Origin: Candidatus Methanofastidiosum methylothiophilum
GTDB taxonomy: Archaea; Methanobacteriota_B; Thermococci; Methanofastidiosales; Methanofastidiosaceae
Direction: 5' to 3'
Assembly (NCBI GenBank): GCA_001587675.1
Contig: LNGD01000012.1
Span: 1-20,853 of the forward strand
DNA: 20,853 bases
Notes under the pieces: model-generated
The model's database searches: none
Told to the model about the DNA's origin: nothing
The model's input: the letters and a program-made list of their open reading frames with translations, nothing else
Part shown: piece by piece, positions 5,987 through 12,941 of the stretch
How positions within the stretch are numbered: the stretch's first letter is position 1
Layout of the letters: each line of letters opens with the position of its first letter
Translations under genes and position numbers: made by a program

Positions 5987-8317
5987 CTAGCAAATAACAT
6001 GATCTAGATAAGTATTTTTAATTTTGTCCAGTAAAAATATCGCACCAATTTTATCCATCGGTTTATTATCATTGCCACACTTTGGGGAATAAATACATGC
6101 GGGGCATCCTTCTTCACATTTACATTCTTCTACTAATTCTAGAGAAGTCTTGACTATCTCATTAAATAATTCATATGCCTTCTCAGACAATCCTATTCCA
6201 CCTTCAAATCCGTCATAGATAAAGACTGTGGGCCTACCTGTGGCCGGATGAAAGTTTGTTGAAAGCCCCCCAATATCCCACCGGTCACACATCACGTGAA
6301 ATGGCATAATCCCAATCATTGCATGCTCTATACCGTGGAGTGACCCACCAAAAACTTCTCTTCTGATGTCAACATTCTTTCTTTTATTCAATAGCTCTAA
6401 AACGTCTCGATCAATTGACCTCTTATTCCAAAGCTCATCTTCAATTGAAACGGGAAAAATAAACCAAAATCCAACTGTATTGAATTCTAAGGGAGGCAAA
6501 TAAATATTTTTATAGCCTATTGCACTATCTCCCTTCATAATTTTATAGGTGTTATAGTTTTCAGTTACTTTTAGACCCCCAAGACAAATCTCAAACTCTC
6601 CAAATTTTTTCTTGTCTTTGATATCAACAACTGAAACAAAAGTTTCCTTCAGCACTTGCGTGTAAAAATCAACGTCTGTTTTTGTAACTTGAACAATGCC
6701 ATTCTTTATGTCCATCGAATCAACGATATAAGTTTCTCCCTGATGCAGTAAAACAGCACCTTCATGGGCCTCCCTATATGCTTGGGCCCTATCCATAGTT
6801 TCTAGAGTCTTATTTTGATAGATAACTTTGAAAGTATCACTGGATATGCTGTCAAGGCTAATTACCATGGAAGCACTCTTTGTTCCGGAATATATCCAGC
6901 CGTTTTGTGTTTCTTTTAGAAGCCCCTCGTTTTTTAATTCATGCAAAATATCGGACAATTCTTTTCCAAAGTATTTTTCATCCCTTTCGATTATTATTGG
7001 AAGCTCTGAAGATGCACACATCGTGTGCCCGAATAGTACATATGGATTTGATAGGTCAACTATTGCATGCTCGTGAGATTTTCCAAAAAACACATCTGGA
7101 TGTCTCATGAAATACTGGTCAAGCTGATTATGGAATGCCACAAGAGTAGCAACAGAATCATTAGTGCCTCTGCCAGCTCTCCCTGCCTGTTGCCATGTAG
7201 AAATTACAGTTCCTGGATATCCAGAAATAATGACACTGTCGAGTCCGCCTATATCAATGCCAAGCTCAAGTGCATTAGTTGAAGTTACTCCCCGGACAGT
7301 TCCATTTTTAAGGCCATTTTCTATTTTTCGCCTTTCCTCGGGGAGATAACCTGCTCTATATGCCATGATCTTATCTTTTAAATTTTCATCAGATGAGTCA
7401 AGAGACTCTTTAGACCATCTTGCAATTAGTTCAGACATTTTTCTTGAAACAGTAAAACATAGAGTCTGCAGACCTTCCTTTATAAAGAAAAGAAAGAGTT
7501 TCTTAGATTCTTGATGAGATGACAAATCGCCACCATTAGCATGAGGATTATAGAAAACAAAATATTTTTTGCCCTTGGGAGAGCCGTCTTGAGAAATCAA
7601 CTCATATTTTAATCCTGTAAGTTTCTCTGCAAATTCAACTGGGTTTGCCAGAGTCGCTGTGGAAATAATAAATTGGGGTTTTGATCCATAATATTCACAT
7701 ATTCGCTCTAATCTTCTCAGAAGAAGAGAAACATTCGAACCAAAAACACCTCTATATATATGTGCCTCGTCCAGGACAATAAACCTGAGATTTGAAAAGA
7801 AATGCTGCCATTTGTAATGCCAAGAGAGGGTGTGGTGAATTTCGTAAGGGTTTGAGATTATGATCCTGGATTCACTTCTTATCTTTGGCCTTATAGACGA
7901 AGGTGTATCCCCATCGTAAATATTTGGATTAATATTAATTCCTGTTTCTGCTTCAAGCTTTTTTAACACTTTAAGCTGATCATTTGAAAGTGCCTTTGAT
8001 GGATATAGGTATAGTGCCGTTGATTTAGAATCGTTAGATAGAGTTTCAAATATGGGTAGATTAAATGCAAGCGTTTTACCGGAGGCCGTTGGAGTAGTTA
8101 TTATTATATTATTGCCATTTCTAATTTTATCTAAACTTTCAGTTTGATGTTTGTATAGCTTTATATTGTTTCTTTCAAGGTAATTAGTGATGTTCTTTGG
8201 TAATTCTTTTTTTAATTCGCCGTAAACTGCTTCTCTAGCGGGCAATAGTTCAACATGAGCTATATTTTTGTTATATAAAGTGTTATTTCGAAGTTTTAAG
8301 AGTACGCTCTCAATCAC
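5987..8317 (-). CDS. mrfA: MrfA-like DEAH-box DNA helicase with C-terminal DUF1998-type zinc site
   Basis: A superfamily 2 helicase of the YprA/MrfA (Hrq1-related) type, about 776 residues. Numbered from the GTG start it has Walker A TASGKT (77-82), DEAH (183-186), a STATLANP motif III (from 219) and a second RecA domain with STNALELGIDIGGLDSVI and QQAGRAGRG. The C-terminal region has a cysteine cluster of spacing C-x-C-x3-C-x2-C (732-741) plus a further Cys, as expected for the DUF1998 zinc site. In Bacillus subtilis MrfA works with the nuclease MrfB to repair mitomycin C damage. Here the partner gene lies directly upstream. GTG at 8317 overlaps the mrfB stop (GTGA), and GAGG lies 10 nt before it. 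The in-frame ATG at 8326 is only 1 nt from that GAGG, so GTG is preferred. The protein is cytoplasmic. Confidence 0.9.
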   Translation of the reverse strand: MIESVLLKLRNNTLYNKNIAHVELLPAREAVYGELKKELPKNITNYLERNNIKLYKHQTESLDKIRNGNNIIITTPTASGKTLAFNLPIFETLSNDSKSTALYLYPSKALSNDQLKVLKKLEAETGININPNIYDGDTPSSIRPKIRSESRIIISNPYEIHHTLSWHYKWQHFFSNLRFIVLDEAHIYRGVFGSNVSLLLRRLERICEYYGSKPQFIISTATLANPVEFAEKLTGLKYELISQDGSPKGKKYFVFYNPHANGGDLSSHQESKKLFLFFIKEGLQTLCFTVSRKMSELIARWSKESLDSSDENLKDKIMAYRAGYLPEERRKIENGLKNGTVRGVTSTNALELGIDIGGLDSVIISGYPGTVISTWQQAGRAGRGTNDSVATLVAFHNQLDQYFMRHPDVFFGKSHEHAIVDLSNPYVLFGHTMCASSELPIIIERDEKYFGKELSDILHELKNEGLLKETQNGWIYSGTKSASMVISLDSISSDTFKVIYQNKTLETMDRAQAYREAHEGAVLLHQGETYIVDSMDIKNGIVQVTKTDVDFYTQVLKETFVSVVDIKDKKKFGEFEICLGGLKVTENYNTYKIMKGDSAIGYKNIYLPPLEFNTVGFWFIFPVSIEDELWNKRSIDRDVLELLNKRKNVDIRREVFGGSLHGIEHAMIGIMPFHVMCDRWDIGGLSTNFHPATGRPTVFIYDGFEGGIGLSEKAYELFNEIVKTSLELVEECKCEEGCPACIYSPKCGNDNKPMDKIGAIFLLDKIKNTYLDHVIC

Positions 8318-9435
8318 TTGGCCCATTCCTCATAAAGTTTTGAAAATATTTTTGTAAGTGTAACGAGATCTTGCTTGTTGTGCTCAATTATCGGGATTAC
8401 TGGCCCGACATTGCCTGTCCTAAGATACTCCTCGTAGAATTCTGGCACTAAAGCGCTTGGCACATCATCATTCCTCTCAATGCCAAAAAGGTGTTTCTCA
8501 AGTGTTATCAATCTGCAGTTAGGGTATCTGCTCCTCCATGCTCTCCTTGAAAAATGAAGCATATCAAAATGTGTTCTCTCAGTAAGTCCATGCATACCAT
8601 AGTAAGCGAATCTCTCTCTGATGTAAGGGAAATCAAAAGACTTGCCGTTATATGATACGAGGACAGTTTTAGGATTAAGATGAGAAAAGAACTGATTTAA
8701 AGCTTCAGGCTCCTGAGAGATGTCCCGGAGGAAATACTGATTGATGGAAAGATTCTCTCCAGTAAACTGTGCCACTCCAATTAAAATTATTGGTCTATTA
8801 AACAAACCCAATGTTTCAATATCAAAGAAAAGAAAGTCTTCTTTATCATGAAATCCAGAGCAGCAGTAAACAAGTTCATCAGACTTAGAAAGCCAGTGGG
8901 ATATCGTCTCCATCAATTTTTTTGAATCCATTGAATCAATTAAATCAACTAGTTCTTTTGCCTCCTTTGAAAATACAGGGTGATAAATAAGATCCTCAAT
9001 TGTTTTGTAACCTCGGCTATTAAGGTATCTTTTTTTGGTATTCCCTATCCCATAAAGTAATTTAATTTCAGAAAGCATCTTCTCCTTTGCTTGCTCCCTT
9101 GATAATTTCTTTAAGTCAAGTTTTAGCTCATCTTTTATTGTGAAGACATTGCCAAAATCACCGCTAATTTCAGCACCCTTAATAGCTTCGGACAGCTCCA
9201 TTCCCTGATATTTATCTAATAGGCTTCTTTTCAGGTTCTGTGCATTTATGTATTCATTATAGCCCAATCCAAAAGGCATTCCGTAGAAGTAATTGTCCTT
9301 TATGTCCTCATTTTCTTCAAGGACCTCATATTCTTTTACTGAATCGATTTTTGACCTGAAACCCTTGCCGATACCGGCGAAGGGAGATTTACTGGAATTA
9401 TTGTCTTCCTCATCTGTTTTTACTATGATGGACAT
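8314..9435 (-). CDS. mrfB: MrfB-like (YprB) RNase H-fold 3'-5' exonuclease
   Basis: This 373-residue protein has an N-terminal charged region and a helix-hairpin-helix-like segment (LLYGIGNTKKRYLNSRGYKT, about 127-146). Its C-terminal DEDD-type exonuclease domain shows FFDIETLG with D205 and E207, SYNGKSFDFPYIRERF with D268, FDMLH with D291, and EHNKQDLVTL with H352 and D356. All acidic metal ligands of the RNase H-like exonuclease family are present. In bacteria MrfB is the metal-dependent nuclease that works with helicase MrfA on interstrand crosslinks and related lesions. The 4-nt GTGA overlap with the helicase gene implies coupled translation and a joint function. The ATG at 9435 is preceded by TTTTTATAAT about 20 nt upstream and a weak GTGAG. 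A role in mitomycin-type repair in this archaeon is inference. Confidence 0.88.
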   Translation of the reverse strand: MSIIVKTDEEDNNSSKSPFAGIGKGFRSKIDSVKEYEVLEENEDIKDNYFYGMPFGLGYNEYINAQNLKRSLLDKYQGMELSEAIKGAEISGDFGNVFTIKDELKLDLKKLSREQAKEKMLSEIKLLYGIGNTKKRYLNSRGYKTIEDLIYHPVFSKEAKELVDLIDSMDSKKLMETISHWLSKSDELVYCCSGFHDKEDFLFFDIETLGLFNRPIILIGVAQFTGENLSINQYFLRDISQEPEALNQFFSHLNPKTVLVSYNGKSFDFPYIRERFAYYGMHGLTERTHFDMLHFSRRAWRSRYPNCRLITLEKHLFGIERNDDVPSALVPEFYEEYLRTGNVGPVIPIIEHNKQDLVTLTKIFSKLYEEWAK

Positions 9436-9539
9436 AAACTCACAAATTATAAAAATTGACTAGTAAATTTTAGTTACCAATTTCTATTTAAGATTTGTTA
9501 TTTTAGAATAGAATAAAAGAAAATAAAAATAAATATTTT

Positions 9540-10643
9540 TTATTTAATTACTACATTTAATATAATTTCATCTAATGGTCCAATTGCAGAATATGCTATT
9601 GCTTTTACTGTGTATGTTCCCAGTTGTACATTTGGAGAGGCTGTTAAAGTTAAAATATAAGTGCCAAAGTTGTGTGCTGTTATCTTTTGTAAATCTGGTT
9701 CTAAATTATATGTTACTCCTTCAGGTAATCCTTCAAATCTTACCCCAACATCTGTTTGAGTCAAAGAACCTCTGTTTTCTACTTGTACAATTAATGTTTG
9801 AACTCCAGGTTGGATCTCTAAGGCCGATATAACTTTTCCATCTGAAATAATATTGGTGCCTGTGTCTAATACTGACCCTATTGAACCGTCTACTGGAATA
9901 GGTCCCCCTGGTACTGTCAATCGCTCTAATCCTACTCCTGGATACAATATAGATTCCGGTAATGGTGTTTTACAGGGTATTACTACTTTAACAGTTGCAG
10001 TATTTGATATACAATCATTTTCTGTAATATAATAATAAGTAAACGAATCTTCTCCACAGTGATTGCCTAAGGGACAATAGTATATTCTTTCTCCAGATAC
10101 CTGAGCGGAACCATAAAGAGGTTTTGTAACAACTATTTGTTTTGGATGTTTGTCATCGTCATTGTCAAGTACGCTGAAATTAGCGCAGGTATTTTCTGTT
10201 GTTTTGTATGAATCGTCACGAGCTACAGGCGGAATTTCACAAGGATTTGGTGGCGGACAATCAACGTTTACTATAATTTTTATATTCTTAGAAGAAGTTG
10301 AAAACCAACGAGTCATTTTAACGTAGATAACATTTTCGCCACAGCAACAAGTTGTATCTGGGGTGTATTCAAGAACATGTAAGTAAATATATTTTCTCAC
10401 TTCTATCCACTTAATCTCAGCGTTACCACATCCTGGTGGACATCTAACAGTGTCAAGATAGTAAAAAAAAGGTAAACGCAGATCCCCATCCCACAGGTAA
10501 TAAGTTTGATTACAGTTTATTGTATCGGTAATGGTACGATCAATATTACTCGGAGGACAACTAGACGCTGCAAAAACAAATGCGGAGAGAACAGAAAAAG
10601 ATAGCAAAAGAATCAATAGACTAGAAATAATCGATTTCTTCAT
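9540..10643 (-). CDS. Secreted protein with one Ig-like domain and the shared C-terminal domain
   Basis: A 367-residue exported protein. The signal peptide MKKSIISSLLILLLSFSVLS ends near AFVFAASS. A cysteine-rich N-terminal region follows (SSCPPS, CPPGCG, TCCCGEN, about 28-135), then one Ig/cadherin-like domain (about 140-225, PPVARDDSYKTTENTC to VKVVIPC). The last 145 residues (from about 222) match the C-terminal domain of the large surface protein at 2593-5706 with the same order of motifs: LYPGVGLERLTV, GPIPVDGSIG, LDTGTNII, VGVRFEGLP, QKITAHNFGTY. No membrane anchor or sorting motif is visible, so the shared domain may mediate attachment or partner binding (inference). The start is ATG at 10643 with AGGAGGT (10647-10653) only 3 nt upstream. 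Confidence 0.85.
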   Translation of the reverse strand: MKKSIISSLLILLLSFSVLSAFVFAASSCPPSNIDRTITDTINCNQTYYLWDGDLRLPFFYYLDTVRCPPGCGNAEIKWIEVRKYIYLHVLEYTPDTTCCCGENVIYVKMTRWFSTSSKNIKIIVNVDCPPPNPCEIPPVARDDSYKTTENTCANFSVLDNDDDKHPKQIVVTKPLYGSAQVSGERIYYCPLGNHCGEDSFTYYYITENDCISNTATVKVVIPCKTPLPESILYPGVGLERLTVPGGPIPVDGSIGSVLDTGTNIISDGKVISALEIQPGVQTLIVQVENRGSLTQTDVGVRFEGLPEGVTYNLEPDLQKITAHNFGTYILTLTASPNVQLGTYTVKAIAYSAIGPLDEIILNVVIK

Positions 10644-10700
10644 AAGACCTCCTAGCTATATAGTTTTATAGCATAGTTACCTTAAACGAAAAGATTACTA

Positions 10701-10707
10701 ATATAAA
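10701..10707 (-). promoter_or_regulatory. Box A promoter of the small secreted protein
   Basis: The minus strand reads ATTTATAT across 10700-10707. Transcription would start near 10679 and give a leader of about 36 nt that includes AGGAGGT. Confidence 0.5.
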
Positions 10708-10711
10708 TAGT

Positions 10712-10726
10712 TTGCGGTTGTCGCAA
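10712..10726. promoter_or_regulatory. Inverted repeat TTGCG-N5-CGCAA, possible operator
   Basis: A perfect 5-bp inverted repeat with a 5-nt spacer lies between two divergent promoters, just upstream of the box A for the minus-strand gene. Its left part, TTGCGGTT, recurs at 5783-5790 upstream of the paralogous surface-protein gene. The regulator is unknown. Confidence 0.35.
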
Positions 10727-10764
10727 TACTTTTCGACTTTTGGCTATTTAATATTAAAGAAAAG

Positions 10765-10771
10765 TATATAT
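10765..10771 (+). promoter_or_regulatory. Box A promoter of the glycine-repeat protein
   Basis: TATATAT is centred about 26 nt before 10794, giving a leader of about 7-9 nt before the ATG at 10801. That is too short for a ribosome binding site, and none is seen. Confidence 0.5.
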
Positions 10772-10800
10772 GATAGCAGTCATAATTAATACTGGTCCCA

Positions 10801-11442
10801 ATGAAAGAAACAAATAAATACGAAAGATACGGGTTTGATTGGCGAGGCATTCATAAAGATACGGGAACGACTTACGATTCTAGGGGATTTGACAAGAATG
10901 GTATCCACAACAAGACTAAGCATAAGTATGATCTTGAAGGATATAATCGGGACGGATTTGATATATCCGGCTTTGATAGGGAAGGATTCGACCTTTTAGG
11001 ATTTGACAAAGAAGGGTATAACAGAGAAGGCTATAATCGAAATGGATTCAATCGAGAAGGCGTTCATAAAGATACAAATACTAAATTCAATTTAGAAGGT
11101 TATGACTGCTACGGCTACAATGAAGATGGATTTAATAAGAAAGGCATTCATAAAGAAACTCAAACAAAATTTGACCCTGAAGGATACAATTCTGAGGGTT
11201 GTGATGTACGCGGATTTGACAGAAACGGAATCCATCATCTTACCTGGGATGTATTTGACCTTCTTGGACTGGATAAAAATGGCAATAAGATAGCTCCGCC
11301 AGTTGAAGATTTATCTAAGATTGTAGGTGCAGAAGCCTCAAAGACAAAAATAAAAAAGCAGCAAATTAATCTTAAGCCCATAAAGAATAAGAAAATACCT
11401 AAAAGAAAAAAGGGCCAAGAAGTTATTGAAAAATTTATCTAA
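10801..11442 (+). CDS. Protein of G[FY][DN]xx and GIHKxT repeats, function unknown
   Basis: This 213-residue protein is made, from residue 11 to about 160, of two interleaved repeat types. Seventeen are 5-residue units of the form G-aromatic-[DN]-x-x (GFDKN, GYNRD, GFDRE and so on). Five are 13-residue units of the form G-[IV]-H-x-x-T-x-x-x-[FY]-[DN]-x-x. The longer units fall between blocks of short units. The tail (about 185-213) is Lys-rich (KIKKQQ, KNKKIPKRKKGQE). There is no signal peptide or membrane segment, so it is probably cytoplasmic. I do not recognise a characterised family. The regular Gly/aromatic/acidic period suggests an elongated solenoid-like or fibrous fold, and the basic tail could bind nucleic acid; both are inference. 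It is transcribed divergently from the secreted-protein gene. Confidence 0.75.
   Translation: MKETNKYERYGFDWRGIHKDTGTTYDSRGFDKNGIHNKTKHKYDLEGYNRDGFDISGFDREGFDLLGFDKEGYNREGYNRNGFNREGVHKDTNTKFNLEGYDCYGYNEDGFNKKGIHKETQTKFDPEGYNSEGCDVRGFDRNGIHHLTWDVFDLLGLDKNGNKIAPPVEDLSKIVGAEASKTKIKKQQINLKPIKNKKIPKRKKGQEVIEKFI
10831..11279 (+). repeat. Interleaved 5- and 13-codon coding repeats
   Basis: Seventeen 15-bp units and five 39-bp units are strung together without gaps. Codon choice varies between units, so the array is old or held by selection on protein sequence rather than a recent DNA expansion. Confidence 0.8.
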
Positions 11443-11570
11443 ATAAATTTTCCTTTTAAGATTAACCCACAATAGATATAAAGCATTCTGTTACTTTTTC
11501 AAATAAAGCAAGAGATATTCACATAGTTTATGGGGAGTAATAATAGTTAAAGCGAGATAGGAGAGATTTT

Positions 11571-11867
11571 TTGAGAGAGATAAGTGATGAAAAACTTGCA
11601 AAATATTTTGAGATAGCTAAAAAAGCCTTTGATGACCTTATAATAAATCCACCAAAAGGATCTCATATGGAAAAAGTTGCTAATGACTATTTGGATATGG
11701 CAAAAAGATACTATGAAGATGCTAAATACTTCAAGGAAAAAGGCGATTATGTAACAGCCTTTGCTTCATTGAATTATCTCCATGGGTATCTTGATGCAGG
11801 TGCGAGACTTGGAGTATTTAAAGTTTCAAAAAATGAGTATTTTGCTTTTGAAGAGGAGACGAGGTGA
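11571..11867 (+). CDS. DUF357 family protein
   Basis: This 98-residue, mainly helical protein matches the archaeal DUF357 family in its signature end: YYEDAKYFKEKGDYVTAFAS, then LNYLHGYLDAGARLGVFKV. The family is widespread in archaea and its function is not established. The start is TTG at 11571 with GGAGAG (11560-11565) 5 nt upstream. Its TGA stop is embedded in the GAGGTGA ribosome binding site of the next gene, so the two genes are probably co-transcribed and translationally coupled. Confidence 0.85.
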   Translation: MREISDEKLAKYFEIAKKAFDDLIINPPKGSHMEKVANDYLDMAKRYYEDAKYFKEKGDYVTAFASLNYLHGYLDAGARLGVFKVSKNEYFAFEEETR

Positions 11868-11871
11868 TTAA

Positions 11872-12237
11872 TTGGATTACAAAGTAACATTAGAAGTTCC
11901 AATTATTGTGAGAGACATAAAAACAGGCGAAGATGCGATAAAGGTTGCAATGTCAAATGTTAATAAAAAACTGAGAGAAAACAAACTAGAGTATGTGAAA
12001 GTTGAGATAGGCATGTCCCAATGCCCAAGATGTGGAGATTACTTTGAAAGCTCATTTTTTGTTGGGGATGTTTCCCTTGTAGGGATATACCTCACAGTGG
12101 ATGTATTCAATGCAGAGAATATAAAACATGCAGAAAACATTGCAAAGTCCGTTGTTGGTAAAGCCTTGAAAGATGTTCCTTTCAAAACATTTGAGATTAA
12201 AGAGAAAGTGGAAAAGGTCAGAAAGAAGCGTCGATAA
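11872..12237 (+). CDS. DUF555 family protein
   Basis: A 121-residue protein of the archaeal DUF555 family, with the opening YKVTLEVPIIVRDIKTGEDA and a CPRCGDYFESSFF segment whose CxxC could bind a metal. The C terminus is Lys/Arg-rich (KEKVEKVRKKRR). Its function is not known. The start is TTG at 11872, preceded by GAGGTGA (11861-11867) and TTAA. This layout recurs before lrp and radB with ATG and ATA starts. The end overlaps the convergent radB gene by 20 nt. Confidence 0.88.
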   Translation: MDYKVTLEVPIIVRDIKTGEDAIKVAMSNVNKKLRENKLEYVKVEIGMSQCPRCGDYFESSFFVGDVSLVGIYLTVDVFNAENIKHAENIAKSVVGKALKDVPFKTFEIKEKVEKVRKKRR

Positions 12238-12877
12238 TTCCTGGATCTCCAATTTCGTAGAAAACAGATTCTCCTTCTTTTTTGTAGGGATGTCTGATTA
12301 AAGTAGCTTTTCTTCTGTTCTGATCATCCTTTTCTAATTTGACTATTAATTTGGACCAGTATTTTAACACGTCGCCACCAATAGGGATTTTATCTTTACC
12401 TCCTGTTACATCGTCATAGACTTGGTTTGTTATAATTAAAGGAATATCAAAATCTCTAGCAATTCTTGATAAAATCAATAAATCATTTCCAAGCTGCCTT
12501 GAAAGCTCTGTTCTTTTTTTATGATCGTAACCTTCTAACCGATATAGAGAAACTAGAGAATCAACACAAACAAAACCTATTCTATTACTCATTATCCTTT
12601 CAAGCTTGATAAGTGCCTGCTCTTGTGAGGCAAAGTCTCTAGGCTGGAAAACTATTATATCGTCAAGGTTCTTAACTCCCATTAGAGACAATCTTTTCGG
12701 AGAAAATCCTCCCTCTGTATCTATAAAAATAGATTTCTTTCCTCTAAGAAGTGCATACTTACAACACATTAAACAGATGGTAGTTTTACCTGTAGCATGT
12801 TCCCCATAAATCTGAGTTATTATGCCCTCAGGGACTTCATCTATTAAGAAATCAAAAGGATTTCCACCTAACTTTAT
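12218..12877 (-). CDS. radB: RadB-type RecA-family recombination protein (apparent AUA start)
   Basis: A 219-residue RecA/RadA paralogue of the archaeal RadB family, which assists RadA in recombinational repair. Walker A is GEHATGKTT (25-33), the opening before it is PEGIITQIYG, and Walker B is IGFVCVD (D106). ITNQVYDD and RKATLIRHPYKK follow, and the C terminus is short. There is no N-terminal HhH domain, as expected for RadB. A start at the first ATG (12769) would remove Walker A, so the true start is upstream. In frame there is only ATA at 12877-12875, just after an in-frame TAA and 4 nt beyond AGGTGA. That gives MKLGGNPFDFLIDEVPEGII, a normal RadB N terminus and length. Confidence 0.87.
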   Translation of the reverse strand: MKLGGNPFDFLIDEVPEGIITQIYGEHATGKTTICLMCCKYALLRGKKSIFIDTEGGFSPKRLSLMGVKNLDDIIVFQPRDFASQEQALIKLERIMSNRIGFVCVDSLVSLYRLEGYDHKKRTELSRQLGNDLLILSRIARDFDIPLIITNQVYDDVTGGKDKIPIGGDVLKYWSKLIVKLEKDDQNRRKATLIRHPYKKEGESVFYEIGDPGIIDASF

Positions 12878-12881
12878 TTAA

Positions 12882-12888
12882 TCACCTT
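12882..12888 (-). promoter_or_regulatory. Ribosome binding site before the radB ATA start
   Basis: The minus strand reads AAGGTGA, then TTAA, then ATA. The lrp gene has GTGA-TTAA-ATG and the DUF555 gene has GAGGTGA-TTAA-TTG. This identical architecture is why I place the radB start at ATA. Confidence 0.7.
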
Positions 12889-12941
12889 GATGATAATGAT
12901 AGAGATTGTTCAACACATATTTAAAATGTTCTAAAAAGATT

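Noticed and set aside
6828..7349. Four plus-strand ORFs inside the helicase gene
   Set aside because: All are antisense to strongly conserved helicase motifs and have no start signals.
12218..12769. radB taken as starting at the ATG at 12769, or as a truncated pseudogene
   Set aside because: The frame continues upstream through an intact Walker A and normal N terminus to ATA next to a good ribosome binding site, so it is complete.
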